A stretch of 64,000 nucleotides of DNA from Frondihabitans australicus (GTDB lineage Bacteria; Actinomycetota; Actinomycetes; Actinomycetales; Microbacteriaceae), in the NCBI RefSeq assembly GCF_003634555.1, contig NZ_RBKS01000001.1, positions 2,108,001 through 2,172,000 of the forward strand, in the 5' to 3' direction. The position numbers and the translations under genes are program-made. Below, piece by piece: positions 17,398 to 25,840 of the stretch. Position 1 is the stretch's first letter; every line of letters begins with the position of its first letter. The notes under the pieces were generated by a model, which ran no database searches, was not told where the DNA came from, and saw nothing but the letters and a program-made list of their open reading frames with translations.

Positions 17398-18840
17398 GTG
17401 ACATTCAGTGATCTCGCGATCGACCAGGACATCGTCGACGCCCTCGCAGCGAAGGGCATCATCGAGCCCTTCCCCATCCAGACCCAGACCATTCCTCTGG
17501 CACTCTCCGGCCAGGACATCATCGGCCAGGCCAAGACCGGCACCGGCAAGACCTTCGGCTTCGGCCTCCCGATCATCCAGCGCATCGGCCTCCACCCGGC
17601 CGACGGCGTGAAGGTGCTCGTCGTCGTCCCCACGCGCGAGCTGTGCGTGCAGGTCTCCGAAGACCTCGAGACGGCCCTCGCGAACCGCCCCGACACCAAG
17701 GTCGTGTCGATCTACGGCGGCAAGGCGTACGAGGGGCAGGTCGAGCAGCTGAAGGCCGGCGCCCAGATCGTCGTCGGCACCCCCGGTCGCCTCCTCGACC
17801 TCTCGGGCCAGCGCCTCCTCGACCTCAAGAACGTCTCCGAGGTCGTCCTCGACGAGGCCGACAAGATGCTCGACCTCGGCTTCCTCCCCGACATCGAGAA
17901 GATCTTCGCCCAGATCCCGGCGACCAGGCACACCATGCTCTTCTCGGCGACGATGCCCGGGCCGATCGTGGCGCTCGCCCGTCGCTTCATGACGAAGCCG
18001 ATCCACATCCGCGCGAACGACCCCGACGAGGGCCTCACGCAGGCGAACATCAACCACGTCGTCTACCGGGCCCACTCGCTCGACAAAGACGAGGTCATCG
18101 CCCGCATCCTCCAGGCCGAGGGCCGCGGCAAGACCGTGATCTTCACCCGCACGAAGCGCGCCGCCGCGAAGCTCGTCGAAGAGCTGAACGACCGCGGGTT
18201 CTCGGCGGCCGCCGTCCACGGCGACCTGAACCAGGAACAGCGCGAGCGCGCCATGGCAGCGTTCAAGGCCGGCAAGAAGGACATCCTGATCGCCACCGAC
18301 GTCGCCGCCCGCGGCATCGACGTCAACGACGTCACGCACGTGATCAACCACACCGTGCCCGACGACCACGACACCTACCTGCACCGCGCCGGCCGCACCG
18401 GCCGCGCCGGAAAGACGGGCATCGCGGTCACGTTCGTCGACTGGGACGACCTGCACAAGTGGGCCCTCATCAACCGCGCCCTCGAGATGGGCATCCCCGA
18501 GCCGGTCGAGACCTACTCGTCCAGCCCGCACCTCTACACCGACCTCGGCATCCCCGAGGGCACGCGCGGCCGCCTCAAGCCGACGTCGCGAGAGGCAGCT
18601 CCCCGCTCCGAGTCAGGCGCCGGCTCGCGCCCGTCGAACTCCTCACGGAGCCGCAGCCGCACCCGGGGCGGCGCGTCCGCCTCGCGTCCGACGCAGGGCG
18701 AGAAGACGGCTGCGCCGGTCCAGGGCGCAGGAGCAGACGCGGCCGGCACCGCGGGCGAGTCGGGTGCGCCCCGCCGCCGCAGCCGCAACCGGCGTCGGCG
18801 CCCCTCGGGCGACGGCGCTCCCCAGGCCCCGCAGCAGTAG
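17398..18840 (+). CDS. rhlE: DEAD-box ATP-dependent RNA helicase
   Basis: 480 residues from GTG 17398. All SF2 DEAD-box motifs are present: Q motif with FPIQTQTI, AKTGTGKT (motif I), PTRELCVQV (Ia), GTPGRLLDL (Ib), VLDEADKMLDLGF (II), FSATMPG (III), VIFTRTKRAA (IV), TDVAARGIDV (V) and HRAGRTGRAGKTG (VI). After about residue 390 comes a low-complexity tail rich in Ser, Arg, Gly and Ala ending in RRRSRNRRRRPSG, a typical basic RNA-binding extension. Expected to remodel RNA structures in ribosome assembly or mRNA decay. Mycobacterial counterpart is Rv3211. No good terminator is visible before the convergent PHP gene 48 bases away. Confidence 0.95.
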   Translation: MTFSDLAIDQDIVDALAAKGIIEPFPIQTQTIPLALSGQDIIGQAKTGTGKTFGFGLPIIQRIGLHPADGVKVLVVVPTRELCVQVSEDLETALANRPDTKVVSIYGGKAYEGQVEQLKAGAQIVVGTPGRLLDLSGQRLLDLKNVSEVVLDEADKMLDLGFLPDIEKIFAQIPATRHTMLFSATMPGPIVALARRFMTKPIHIRANDPDEGLTQANINHVVYRAHSLDKDEVIARILQAEGRGKTVIFTRTKRAAAKLVEELNDRGFSAAAVHGDLNQEQRERAMAAFKAGKKDILIATDVAARGIDVNDVTHVINHTVPDDHDTYLHRAGRTGRAGKTGIAVTFVDWDDLHKWALINRALEMGIPEPVETYSSSPHLYTDLGIPEGTRGRLKPTSREAAPRSESGAGSRPSNSSRSRSRTRGGASASRPTQGEKTAAPVQGAGADAAGTAGESGAPRRRSRNRRRRPSGDGAPQAPQQ

Positions 18841-18888
18841 CCGCACGGGCGAGGGCCCGCCCGCAGGCTCTGCCGAGCGGTCGGGCTC

Positions 18889-19743
18889 TCAGCCTTCGAC
18901 GGGCGCTGATCCTGCGCCCTGATCGATGATCCGCTCGAGCTGATCGGGCGCCGTGGAGTTCTCGGCCAGACGGTTGGGCTTGCCCTCGCCGTGGTAGTCG
19001 CTCGACCCCGTGACGATGAGGTCGTGCTGCTTCGCGAAGGCCAGCAGGGTGGCGCGCCCGGCCTCGGTGTTCTCGCGGTGCCCGACCTCGACGCCGCCGA
19101 GCCCTGCCTCGACGAGCTCGAGCAGGTGCGACATGGAGAGGTTCGTCTCGCGCCCTCGGGTCGCCGGGTGGGCGAGCACGGGGACTCCCCCGGCCTCGCG
19201 GATCAGCCGGACGCCGAGCAGGGGGTCGGGCGCCTCGTGCGGCTCGTAGTAGCCGCTGCGCCAGTGCAGGATCCCCGCGAACGCGGCACTGCGATCGCGC
19301 GCGTAGCCCTTGGCGACGAGCGCGTCGGCGATGTGCGGCCGGCCGAGCGTCGCGCCCGGCGACGCCTGAGCGAGGACGTCGGCCCAGTCGAGGTCGTAGT
19401 CGGCCGAGATCCGCTTCACCATCCGCTCGGCGCGGTGGAGACGGTCGTCGCGGAGCCGCTCGGTCTCGCGCACGAGACCGGGCGACGTGGGGTCGAAGAG
19501 GTACGCCAGCATGTGGACGCTGTTGTAGCCGACGCGGGTCGACAGCTCCATGCCGGGGATCAGGGTCATGCCGGTGCCCTGCACCGCGGCCGTCGCGGAC
19601 TCCCAGCCGGCCGTCGAGTCGTGGTCGGTGAGGGCGGCGGCGGCGAGGCCCGCCTCGGCGGCCGCGGCGATGAGTTCGGCCGGGGTCTCGGTCCCGTCGG
19701 AGACGCTCGAATGAGTGTGCAGATCGATCGGGCCGGCCTTCAT
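18889..19743 (-). CDS. PHP-domain phosphoesterase
   Basis: 284 residues. TACGAT (19755-19750) ends six bases before the ATG, so the gene is probably leaderless. The metal-ligand set of PHP phosphoesterases is complete: DLHTHSSVSDG, LTDHDSTAG, PGMELS, VHMLAYLF, VLAHPATRG and TGSSDYHGEG. Related proteins (YciV/RNase AM, Cv1693) hydrolyse 3',5'-nucleoside bisphosphates or short 5'-phosphorylated RNA, which is the most likely activity here. It is divergent from the EEP-family gene with 35 bases between the starts, and convergent with the RNA helicase. Confidence 0.9.
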   Translation of the reverse strand: MKAGPIDLHTHSSVSDGTETPAELIAAAAEAGLAAAALTDHDSTAGWESATAAVQGTGMTLIPGMELSTRVGYNSVHMLAYLFDPTSPGLVRETERLRDDRLHRAERMVKRISADYDLDWADVLAQASPGATLGRPHIADALVAKGYARDRSAAFAGILHWRSGYYEPHEAPDPLLGVRLIREAGGVPVLAHPATRGRETNLSMSHLLELVEAGLGGVEVGHRENTEAGRATLLAFAKQHDLIVTGSSDYHGEGKPNRLAENSTAPDQLERIIDQGAGSAPVEG

Positions 19744-19749
19744 CCCTCC

Positions 19750-19769
19750 ATCGTAGGTGCCGCTATGCT
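19750..19769. promoter_or_regulatory. Back-to-back -10 elements between PHP and EEP genes
   Basis: The 35-base divergent gap carries TACGAT on the minus strand (six bases from the PHP ATG) and TATGCT on the plus strand (19764-19769, nine bases from the GTG at 19779). The two -10 boxes are only eight bases apart, so polymerases initiating at the two sites should interfere with each other. Confidence 0.5.
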
Positions 19770-19778
19770 CAGTCCACC

Positions 19779-20804
19779 GTGGTCCGTCGAATCGTCACCT
19801 TCATCCTCCTGGTCGCCGTCGCGGCAGTGCTGCTGGTGGCCGCCTTCCCGCAGCTGATCGGCTGGCAGAGGCACTACTACGTCGCCCAGTTCATCGCGTT
19901 CCGCGGCGCAGCCGTCGCGATCGCCGTGGTCGCGGCCGTCGTGTTCCTCGTCGTCGCCCTCGCGGTGCGGCCCGTGCGCGGATTCTTCGGCGGCCTGACC
20001 ACCCTGCTGATCGTGTTCGCCCTCGTCTCCGCCGGTGTGCTGGTGGAGCGCGGCACGGGCGACGCGAAGACGAGCGCGAGAGAGACGGGCGACGTGACCG
20101 TGCTCTCGTGGAACACCCGCGGCGGCGCCCCGGGGGCCGAGGCGATCGCGAAGCTCGCCCTCGCCGAGCACGCCGACGTCGTGAGCCTGCCCGAGACCAC
20201 TGACCCCGTCGCCGACCAGGTCGCCGCCCTGATGAAGGCGGGCGGCATCGACACGAGCGAGTACACGCTGGCCTACAGCCAGACCGACAAGTCGAAGTCG
20301 ACCTCCCTCCTCATCGCGAAGAGCCTCGGCGCCTACGACGTCTCGGTCGACAAGACCACCACCGAGATCCTGCCGACCCTCATCGCGAAGCCCGCATCCG
20401 GCACCGGGCCCACCATCGTCGCCGTGCACTCGGTCGCACCGGTCAAGTGGTACATGCCGCAGTGGCGCCACGACCTGGCGTACCTGTCGAAGCTCTGCAG
20501 CGGCACGAACATGATCATGGCGGGCGACTTCAATTCCACCCTCGACCACCTCAAGGGGCTCGGCACGGGGAGCGCGACGCTCGGCAGCTGCCGCGACGCG
20601 GCCCTCGCCACGTCGAACGCCGCGGTGGGCACCTGGCCGACGAGCGTCCCCCCGCTCGCCAGCGCGCCGATCGACCACGTGATGGCGACCTCCGACTGGA
20701 AGATCGACGGCTTCCACGTCATCACGACCGAAGACCACGCCGGCAGCGACCACCGCCCCGTGGTCGCGCAGCTCAGCCCGAAGGACATCCAGGCGAACCC
20801 CTAG
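19779..20804 (+). CDS. Membrane-anchored endonuclease/exonuclease/phosphatase (EEP) family protein
   Basis: 341 residues from GTG 19779. Three hydrophobic segments occupy about residues 5-25, 38-62 and 68-88, followed by an extracytoplasmic EEP domain. Catalytic residues are visible as VLSWNTRG (Asn), SLPETTD (Glu), MAGDFNSTLDH (Asp/Asn) and GSDHRPVVAQL (Asp-His). Such membrane-anchored EEP proteins in Actinobacteria are uncharacterised; phosphodiester or phospholipid hydrolysis outside the membrane is plausible. The pepP gene follows 22 bases downstream with its own leaderless-type promoter. Confidence 0.85.
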   Translation: MVRRIVTFILLVAVAAVLLVAAFPQLIGWQRHYYVAQFIAFRGAAVAIAVVAAVVFLVVALAVRPVRGFFGGLTTLLIVFALVSAGVLVERGTGDAKTSARETGDVTVLSWNTRGGAPGAEAIAKLALAEHADVVSLPETTDPVADQVAALMKAGGIDTSEYTLAYSQTDKSKSTSLLIAKSLGAYDVSVDKTTTEILPTLIAKPASGTGPTIVAVHSVAPVKWYMPQWRHDLAYLSKLCSGTNMIMAGDFNSTLDHLKGLGTGSATLGSCRDAALATSNAAVGTWPTSVPPLASAPIDHVMATSDWKIDGFHVITTEDHAGSDHRPVVAQLSPKDIQANP

Positions 20805-20826
20805 CGCGACGCGCCATACTGGTCCC

Positions 20827-22320
20827 ATGGCTGAACAGAAGGCTCCTCGCGCTACCTCCAACCGTTCGACGACCCCGGTCTCCGACACGTTCAAGGAGTA
20901 CATCTCGTCGTCGTGGGCCGATCGCCCTGAGGCCGAGGTGAGTCCGGCCGAGCAGGCCCCGTTCGCCGCCGCCCGCCGCGCGAAGCTCTCCGCCCTCCAC
21001 CCGGGCAAGCGCCTCGTGCTGCCCGCCGGTCAGGCGAAGGTCCGCTCGAACGACACCGACTACCCGTACCGCGCGCACGCCGCCTTCTCGCACCTGACCG
21101 GCTGGGGCGCCGACACGGTGCCCGGCTCCGTCCTCGTCCTGGAGCCCACGGCCGACGGCCACGACGCCACCCTGTACTTCCGCGCCAGCGCGGGCCGCGA
21201 CTCCGACGAGTTCTACGCGAACCCGGAGATCGGCGAGTTCTGGATCGGGCCGCGCCCGTCGCTCGCCGAGGTCGGGGCCGTCCTCGGTCTCGCCACGCGC
21301 GACCTGGCCGACTTCGAGGCCGTCGTCGCGGCGTCCGACGCCGACACCCTGCTCGTCCGCGGCGCCGACGCCGACCTCACCCGCCGCGTCGACGCGCTGG
21401 TCGAGACCGCCCCCGACCTCGAGACCGTCGACACCGCCGCCGACCGCGCAGCCGCCCTCGACGTCCTCACCCGCGACGTGAGCGAGCTGCGCCTGGTCAA
21501 GGACCCCTACGAGATCGCCGAGATGCGCGCCGCGGTCGCCGCCACCAAGCGCGGCTTCGACGACGTCATCGCCGACTTCGGCGACATCGTCGCCCACACC
21601 CGCGGCGAGCGGCTCGTCGAGGGCACGTTCAACCGTCGTGCGCGCGCCGACGGCAACACCGTCGGGTACGACACGATCGCGGCTTCCGGTGACCACGCCT
21701 GCATCCTGCACTGGACCCGCAACGACGGTGCCGTGAAGCCTGGCGACCTGATCCTCATCGACGCCGGCATCGAGCTCGAGAGCCTCTACACCGCCGACAT
21801 CACCCGCACCCTCCCGGTGTCGGGCCGCTTCAGCGACGTGCAGCGCCTCGTCTACGAGGCCGTGCTCGAGGCCGCCGACGCCGCCTTCTCGATCGTGAAG
21901 CCGGGCATCCGGTTCCGCGAGGTGCACGCCACGGCGATGGCCGTGATCGCCGAGAAGACGGCCGAGTGGGGCTTCCTACCGGTCTCGGCGGAGGAGTCGC
22001 TGAAGCCCGAGGCGCAGTACCACCGCCGCTACATGGTGCACGGCACGAGCCACCACCTCGGCATCGACGTGCACGACTGCGCGGCCGCCCGCCGCGACCT
22101 GTACCTCGACGGCGTCGTGGAGGAGGGAATGGTCTTCACGATCGAGCCCGGCCTGTACTTCCAGCCCGACGACCTCACCGTGCCGGAGGAGTTCCGCGGC
22201 ATCGGCGTGCGCATCGAGGACGACATCCTCGTGACCGCCGACGGCGCCGAGAACCTCTCCATCGCGATCCCCCGCACCGCGGGCGACGTCGAGGCGTGGA
22301 TCGCCCGCCAGGCGGGCTAG
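20827..22320 (+). CDS. pepP: Xaa-Pro aminopeptidase (aminopeptidase P)
   Basis: 497 residues. CATACT (20815-20820) ends six bases before the ATG. N-terminal AMP_N domain (FAAARRAKLSAL to about residue 200) and C-terminal pita-bread M24B domain. Dimetal ligands are visible in LIDAGIELESLYTADITR (two Asp), HGTSHHLGIDVHD (His), FTIEPGLYF (Glu) and GVRIEDDILV (Glu). It removes N-terminal residues that precede proline and is expected in the cytoplasm. Its TAG stop codon forms part of the -10 box (TAGATT) for the next gene. Confidence 0.95.
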   Translation: MAEQKAPRATSNRSTTPVSDTFKEYISSSWADRPEAEVSPAEQAPFAAARRAKLSALHPGKRLVLPAGQAKVRSNDTDYPYRAHAAFSHLTGWGADTVPGSVLVLEPTADGHDATLYFRASAGRDSDEFYANPEIGEFWIGPRPSLAEVGAVLGLATRDLADFEAVVAASDADTLLVRGADADLTRRVDALVETAPDLETVDTAADRAAALDVLTRDVSELRLVKDPYEIAEMRAAVAATKRGFDDVIADFGDIVAHTRGERLVEGTFNRRARADGNTVGYDTIAASGDHACILHWTRNDGAVKPGDLILIDAGIELESLYTADITRTLPVSGRFSDVQRLVYEAVLEAADAAFSIVKPGIRFREVHATAMAVIAEKTAEWGFLPVSAEESLKPEAQYHRRYMVHGTSHHLGIDVHDCAAARRDLYLDGVVEEGMVFTIEPGLYFQPDDLTVPEEFRGIGVRIEDDILVTADGAENLSIAIPRTAGDVEAWIARQAG

Positions 22321-22323
22321 ATT
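22318..22323 (+). promoter_or_regulatory. -10 box overlapping the pepP stop codon, driving the MgtE-N gene
   Basis: TAGATT begins with the TAG stop of pepP and is followed by six bases and the GTG at 22330. The position predicts a leaderless mRNA and decides that GTG as the start. Confidence 0.5.
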
Positions 22324-22329
22324 GGTCTC

Positions 22330-23649
22330 GTGAGCGCCACGAGAGTCTTCGTCGCCCGACTGGCCGGGTGCTCCGTTTTCGACCCCGCAGGCGACCGCGT
22401 GGGCAAGGTCCGCGACGTCCTCGTCGTCTATCGCCGCTCCGAGGCGCCGCGGGTGGTCGGCTTCATCGTCGAGGTGCCCGGCCGGCGTCGGGTCTTCGTG
22501 TCGATCGGCCGCGTGACCAGCATCGGCTCCGGCCAGATCATCACCACGGGCAGCGTCACCATGCGCCGCTTCGAGCAGCGCGGCGGCGAGGTCCGCGTGA
22601 TCGCCGAGCTGCTGGGGCGCAAGGTCCGGCTGCGCGCCGACGACTCGTCCGCGACCATCGAAGACGTGGCGATCGACGAGGTCGCCGAGGGCGAATGGGA
22701 GATCGGTCAGGTCTTCCTCCGCAAGCCCAAGGCGACGCCGTCGCCGTTCGGCAAGGGCGCGACCGTCTTCGCGGCCTGGAACGACGTCCGCGAAGAGAAC
22801 GCCCCCGGCGAGGCGCAGAGCGCCGAGCACGTCATCGCCGCGTACTCCGACCTCCTGCCCGCCGACCTTGCGAACACGCTTCTCGACCTCGGCGAGGAGC
22901 GCCGCTACGAGGTCGCCGAAGAGCTCTCCGACGACCGCCTCGCCGACGTGCTGGAGGAGATGCCGGAGGACGAGCAGGTCGCGATCCTCAACCGCCTCGA
23001 CGACGACCGCGCCGCCGACGTCCTCGACCAGATGCAGCCCGACGACGCCGCCGACCTCATCTCGCAGCTGAGCACGGAACGCTCCGAGGCCCTCCTCGAC
23101 CTCATGGAGCCCGAAGAGGCCGACGACGTCCGCATGCTCCTGAGCTACGACTCCGACACCGCGGGCGGCCTCATGACCACCGAGCCGGTGATCGTCTCCG
23201 GCGACGCCACGGTCGCCGAGGGCCTCGCCATGATCCGCCGCCACGAGATCGCCCCGGCGCTGGGCGCCGCGGTGTGCGTGGTCCTCCCGCCGTACGAGCC
23301 GCCCACGGGCCGGTTCCTCGGCATGGTGCACTTCCAGCGGATGCTCCGCTACCCGCCGAACGAGCGTCTCGGCACGCTCCTCGACCAGCAGCTCGAGCCC
23401 GTGAACGTGGCCGCGTCCGCCCTCGAGGTGACGCGCGTCATGGCCCGCTACAACCTCGTGTCCGTCCCGGTTGTCGACGACAGCCACCGTCTCGTCGGGG
23501 TGGTGACAATCGACGACGTCCTCGACCACGTGCTGCCCGACGACTGGCGCAGCCAGGACCCTGAGCAACCCTTGGGCCGCACCCGGCCCCGCCTCAGAAG
23601 AGCACCCGTGACCAGCACCGGAAGGAGGTCGTCGAATGGCACGCGATAG
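22330..23649 (+). CDS. PRC-barrel / MgtE N-terminal / CBS domain protein (soluble, no transporter domain)
   Basis: 439 residues. An N-terminal PRC-barrel-like segment (SVFDPAGDRVGKVRDVLV) is followed by an MgtE N-domain of superhelical repeats (EELSDDRLADVLEEMPEDE and later RAADVLDQMQPDDAADLI) and a CBS pair (TTEPVIVSGDATVAEG; LVSVPVVDDSHRLVGVVTID). The membrane channel domain of MgtE is absent. In MgtE the N and CBS domains sense cytoplasmic magnesium, so this looks like a detached sensor. It overlaps the DUF1003 membrane protein gene by 14 bases, suggesting that the two work together. Same order as mycobacterial Rv1232c-Rv1231c. Confidence 0.88.
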   Translation: MSATRVFVARLAGCSVFDPAGDRVGKVRDVLVVYRRSEAPRVVGFIVEVPGRRRVFVSIGRVTSIGSGQIITTGSVTMRRFEQRGGEVRVIAELLGRKVRLRADDSSATIEDVAIDEVAEGEWEIGQVFLRKPKATPSPFGKGATVFAAWNDVREENAPGEAQSAEHVIAAYSDLLPADLANTLLDLGEERRYEVAEELSDDRLADVLEEMPEDEQVAILNRLDDDRAADVLDQMQPDDAADLISQLSTERSEALLDLMEPEEADDVRMLLSYDSDTAGGLMTTEPVIVSGDATVAEGLAMIRRHEIAPALGAAVCVVLPPYEPPTGRFLGMVHFQRMLRYPPNERLGTLLDQQLEPVNVAASALEVTRVMARYNLVSVPVVDDSHRLVGVVTIDDVLDHVLPDDWRSQDPEQPLGRTRPRLRRAPVTSTGRRSSNGTR

Positions 23650-24169
23650 CCGCAGCGACGTCCGACTCGACTCCCCCAAGGGCCTCCGCGTCCGCGTCCT
23701 CCCGGGGCGGGGCCGACCGAGTCGCGATCGCTTCGGCCGTGCGACCGAGGCGATCGCCCGAGGCATGGGCACGCCGTACTTCCTCGTCGCGCTGACGGTC
23801 TTCTGCGCCGTCTGGATCGTCTACAACACGATCGCGCCCGTCGGCATCCGGTTCGACTCGCAGGCGAACGGCTACACGGTGCTCACGCTCGTGCTGTCGC
23901 TGCAGGCCTCCTACGCCGCGCCCCTGATCCTGCTCGCGCAGAACCGTCAGGACGACCGCGACCGCGTGCAGGTCGAGCAGGACCGACAGCGCGGCGAGCG
24001 CAATCTCGCCGACACGGAGTACCTCGCGCGCGAGGTCGTCGCCCTGCGCCTGGCGATCAAGGACATGGCGTCGAAGGACTTCATCCGCGACGAGCTGCGG
24101 ACGCTCCTGGAAGAGCTGTCGCAGCGCGAGGGGGACGAACAGGTCGCCGGGGGCGCGGCGCGTGACTGA
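23636..24169 (+). CDS. DUF1003 family membrane protein
   Basis: 177 residues from ATG 23636, with a strong GGAGG site inside the previous gene. After a basic N-terminus there are two membrane helices (about residues 47-66 and 81-100) with the DUF1003 signature SLQASYAAPLILLAQNRQDD between helix 2 and the cytoplasm, then a long charged coiled-coil-like tail (about 105-165). The overlap with the MgtE-N/CBS gene and the 8-base overlap with mrp imply one operon. Function unproven; a partnership with the upstream Mg-sensor-like protein is inferred from context. Confidence 0.88.
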   Translation: MARDSRSDVRLDSPKGLRVRVLPGRGRPSRDRFGRATEAIARGMGTPYFLVALTVFCAVWIVYNTIAPVGIRFDSQANGYTVLTLVLSLQASYAAPLILLAQNRQDDRDRVQVEQDRQRGERNLADTEYLAREVVALRLAIKDMASKDFIRDELRTLLEELSQREGDEQVAGGAARD

Positions 24170-25337
24170 GGGGCTGTCCCCTGATCCTGCGACGCCTCAG
24201 AGCCTCGAGGGCCGCGTGCGTGCCGCTCTGGGCGGGGTCGTCGACCCCGAGATCCGCAGGCCGATCACCGAGCTCGACATGGTCGGCTCGGTCGAGGTGT
24301 CGGCCGACGGCTCGGCGCGCGTGGGCGTGAGGCTGACGATCGTCGGCTGCCCGGCCGCCGACACGATCGAGCGCGACGTCCGCGAGGCCACGGCCCGGGT
24401 CGACGGCGTGACGAGCGTCGAGGTCGACGTGTCGGTGATGACGCAGGAGCAGCGGAAAGCCCTCACGACCAAGCTCCAGGCCGGCCGTGCCGCCCGCGGC
24501 CCCCAGTTCGGACGCGACTCGCTCACGCGCATCTTCGCGGTCACGAGCGGCAAGGGCGGGGTCGGCAAGTCGTCGGTGACCGCGAACCTGGCCGTCGCCC
24601 TCGCCGAGCGCGGGCTGGCCGTCGGCATCATCGACGCCGACGTGTTCGGCTTCTCGATCCCCGGGCTGCTCGGGCTCGTGGACGAGTCCGGCGCGACGGT
24701 GAAGCCGACGCGGGTCGACGAGATGATCCTGCCGCCCGTCGCGTACGGCGTGAAGGTGATCTCGGTCGGCATGTTCGTCGACGACACCTCGACCGCGGTC
24801 ATGTGGCGCGGGCCGATGCTCCATCGCACGATCGAGCAGTTCCTCACCGACGTGTACTTCGGCGACCTCGACGTGCTGCTGCTCGACCTCCCGCCCGGCA
24901 CGGGCGACGTGGCCCTGTCGATCGGGCAGCTGCTCCCCCACGCCGAGGTTCTGGTCGTCACGACCCCGCAGCCGGCCGCCGCCGACGTCGCCGAGCGGTC
25001 GGGCGTGGTCGCGCGCCGGACCGGCCAGCGAGTCGTCGGCGTGATCGAGAACATGGCCGGGCTGCCGCAGCCCGACGGCACCGTGCTCGAGCTGTTCGGC
25101 TCGGGCGGTGGGGCCGAGACCGCCCGCCGTCTCTCGATCGGTCAGGAGTCGCCGGTCGAGGTGCTGGCGTCGATCCCGCTGAGCGTCGCCCTCCGTGCCG
25201 GTGGGGACGCAGGATCCCCGATCGTCGTCGCCGACCCGTCCGACGCGGCTGCCATCGCCCTCACGGCCCTCGCCTCCCGGCTCGCCGTGCGCACCGACTC
25301 GCTCGCCGGCCGTCGCCTCGGCCTCAGCGTCTCCTGA
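24162..25337 (+). CDS. mrp: Mrp/NBP35-type P-loop ATPase, putative Fe-S carrier
   Basis: 391 residues from GTG 24162, overlapping DUF1003 by eight bases. An N-terminal DUF59 (MIP18) domain with VVDPEIRRPITELDMV and VGCPAADTI is followed by a MinD-like ATPase: deviant Walker A SGKGGVGKSS, GIIDADVFGFSIPG and LLLDLPPGTGDVALS. Family members carry Fe-S clusters for apoprotein maturation. The CxxC pair usually found after ENM is missing here (IENMAGLPQPDGTVLELFG), so cluster binding by the usual ligands is doubtful. Convergent with tatB. Confidence 0.92.
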   Translation: MTEGLSPDPATPQSLEGRVRAALGGVVDPEIRRPITELDMVGSVEVSADGSARVGVRLTIVGCPAADTIERDVREATARVDGVTSVEVDVSVMTQEQRKALTTKLQAGRAARGPQFGRDSLTRIFAVTSGKGGVGKSSVTANLAVALAERGLAVGIIDADVFGFSIPGLLGLVDESGATVKPTRVDEMILPPVAYGVKVISVGMFVDDTSTAVMWRGPMLHRTIEQFLTDVYFGDLDVLLLDLPPGTGDVALSIGQLLPHAEVLVVTTPQPAAADVAERSGVVARRTGQRVVGVIENMAGLPQPDGTVLELFGSGGGAETARRLSIGQESPVEVLASIPLSVALRAGGDAGSPIVVADPSDAAAIALTALASRLAVRTDSLAGRRLGLSVS

Positions 25338-25367
25338 CGGCGGTCGCGCGGCTCGGGAGTCGACGGG

Positions 25368-25778
25368 CTAGGTGGCCTCGTTGTCGTAGGGCGGCGCCTC
25401 GCCCACGGCGAGTGGGATGACGGTGCGCGAGGGCACCGGAACGTACTCGGGCTCGAAGCCGACCGAGCCCGCACCGGACTCCAGCTCGCCCGAGGCGGCC
25501 GACGCAGGCGTCGAGATCGCGGTCGTCGGCTCTTCGAGCAGAGCGTCGCGGATGATGCGCCGGGGGTCGTACTGGCGCGGATCGAGCTTCTGCCAGTCCA
25601 TGTCGGCGAACTCGTCGCCCATCTCGTCGCGCATGCGCTCGCGAGCCTGGTCGGCCATGCCCCGCACGGTGCGGACGAGGCCCGCCAGCTTGGCGGCGTA
25701 GGTCGGAAGGCGTGTCGGACCCAACAGCAAGATCGCGATCAGACCGATCACGAAGAGTTTGTCGAGGGATTGCAACAC
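25368..25778 (-). CDS. tatB: Sec-independent (twin-arginine) translocase subunit TatB
   Basis: 136 residues. A TAGTCT -10 box (25790-25785) ends six bases before the GTG at 25778, supporting this start. One N-terminal membrane helix (LFVIGLIAILLLGPTRLP) with the TatA/B Gly-Pro hinge precedes an amphipathic helix (YAAKLAGLVRTVRGMADQA) and a polar tail. The GPTRLP hinge and longer tail favour TatB over TatA. It helps recognise and insert folded Tat substrates. No tatA or tatC lies in the window. Neighbours match mycobacterial Rv1224. Confidence 0.9.
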   Translation of the reverse strand: MLQSLDKLFVIGLIAILLLGPTRLPTYAAKLAGLVRTVRGMADQARERMRDEMGDEFADMDWQKLDPRQYDPRRIIRDALLEEPTTAISTPASAASGELESGAGSVGFEPEYVPVPSRTVIPLAVGEAPPYDNEAT

Positions 25779-25840
25779 GAGAAGAGACTAACTGCTCCGG
25801 AGCCAAACTCCCCCATAGAGTTGACCGACGAGGAGTGAGA

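Noticed and set aside
18841-18888. Terminator between the RNA helicase and PHP genes
   Set aside because: Only a weak GC pairing without a T-run is visible, not enough to call.
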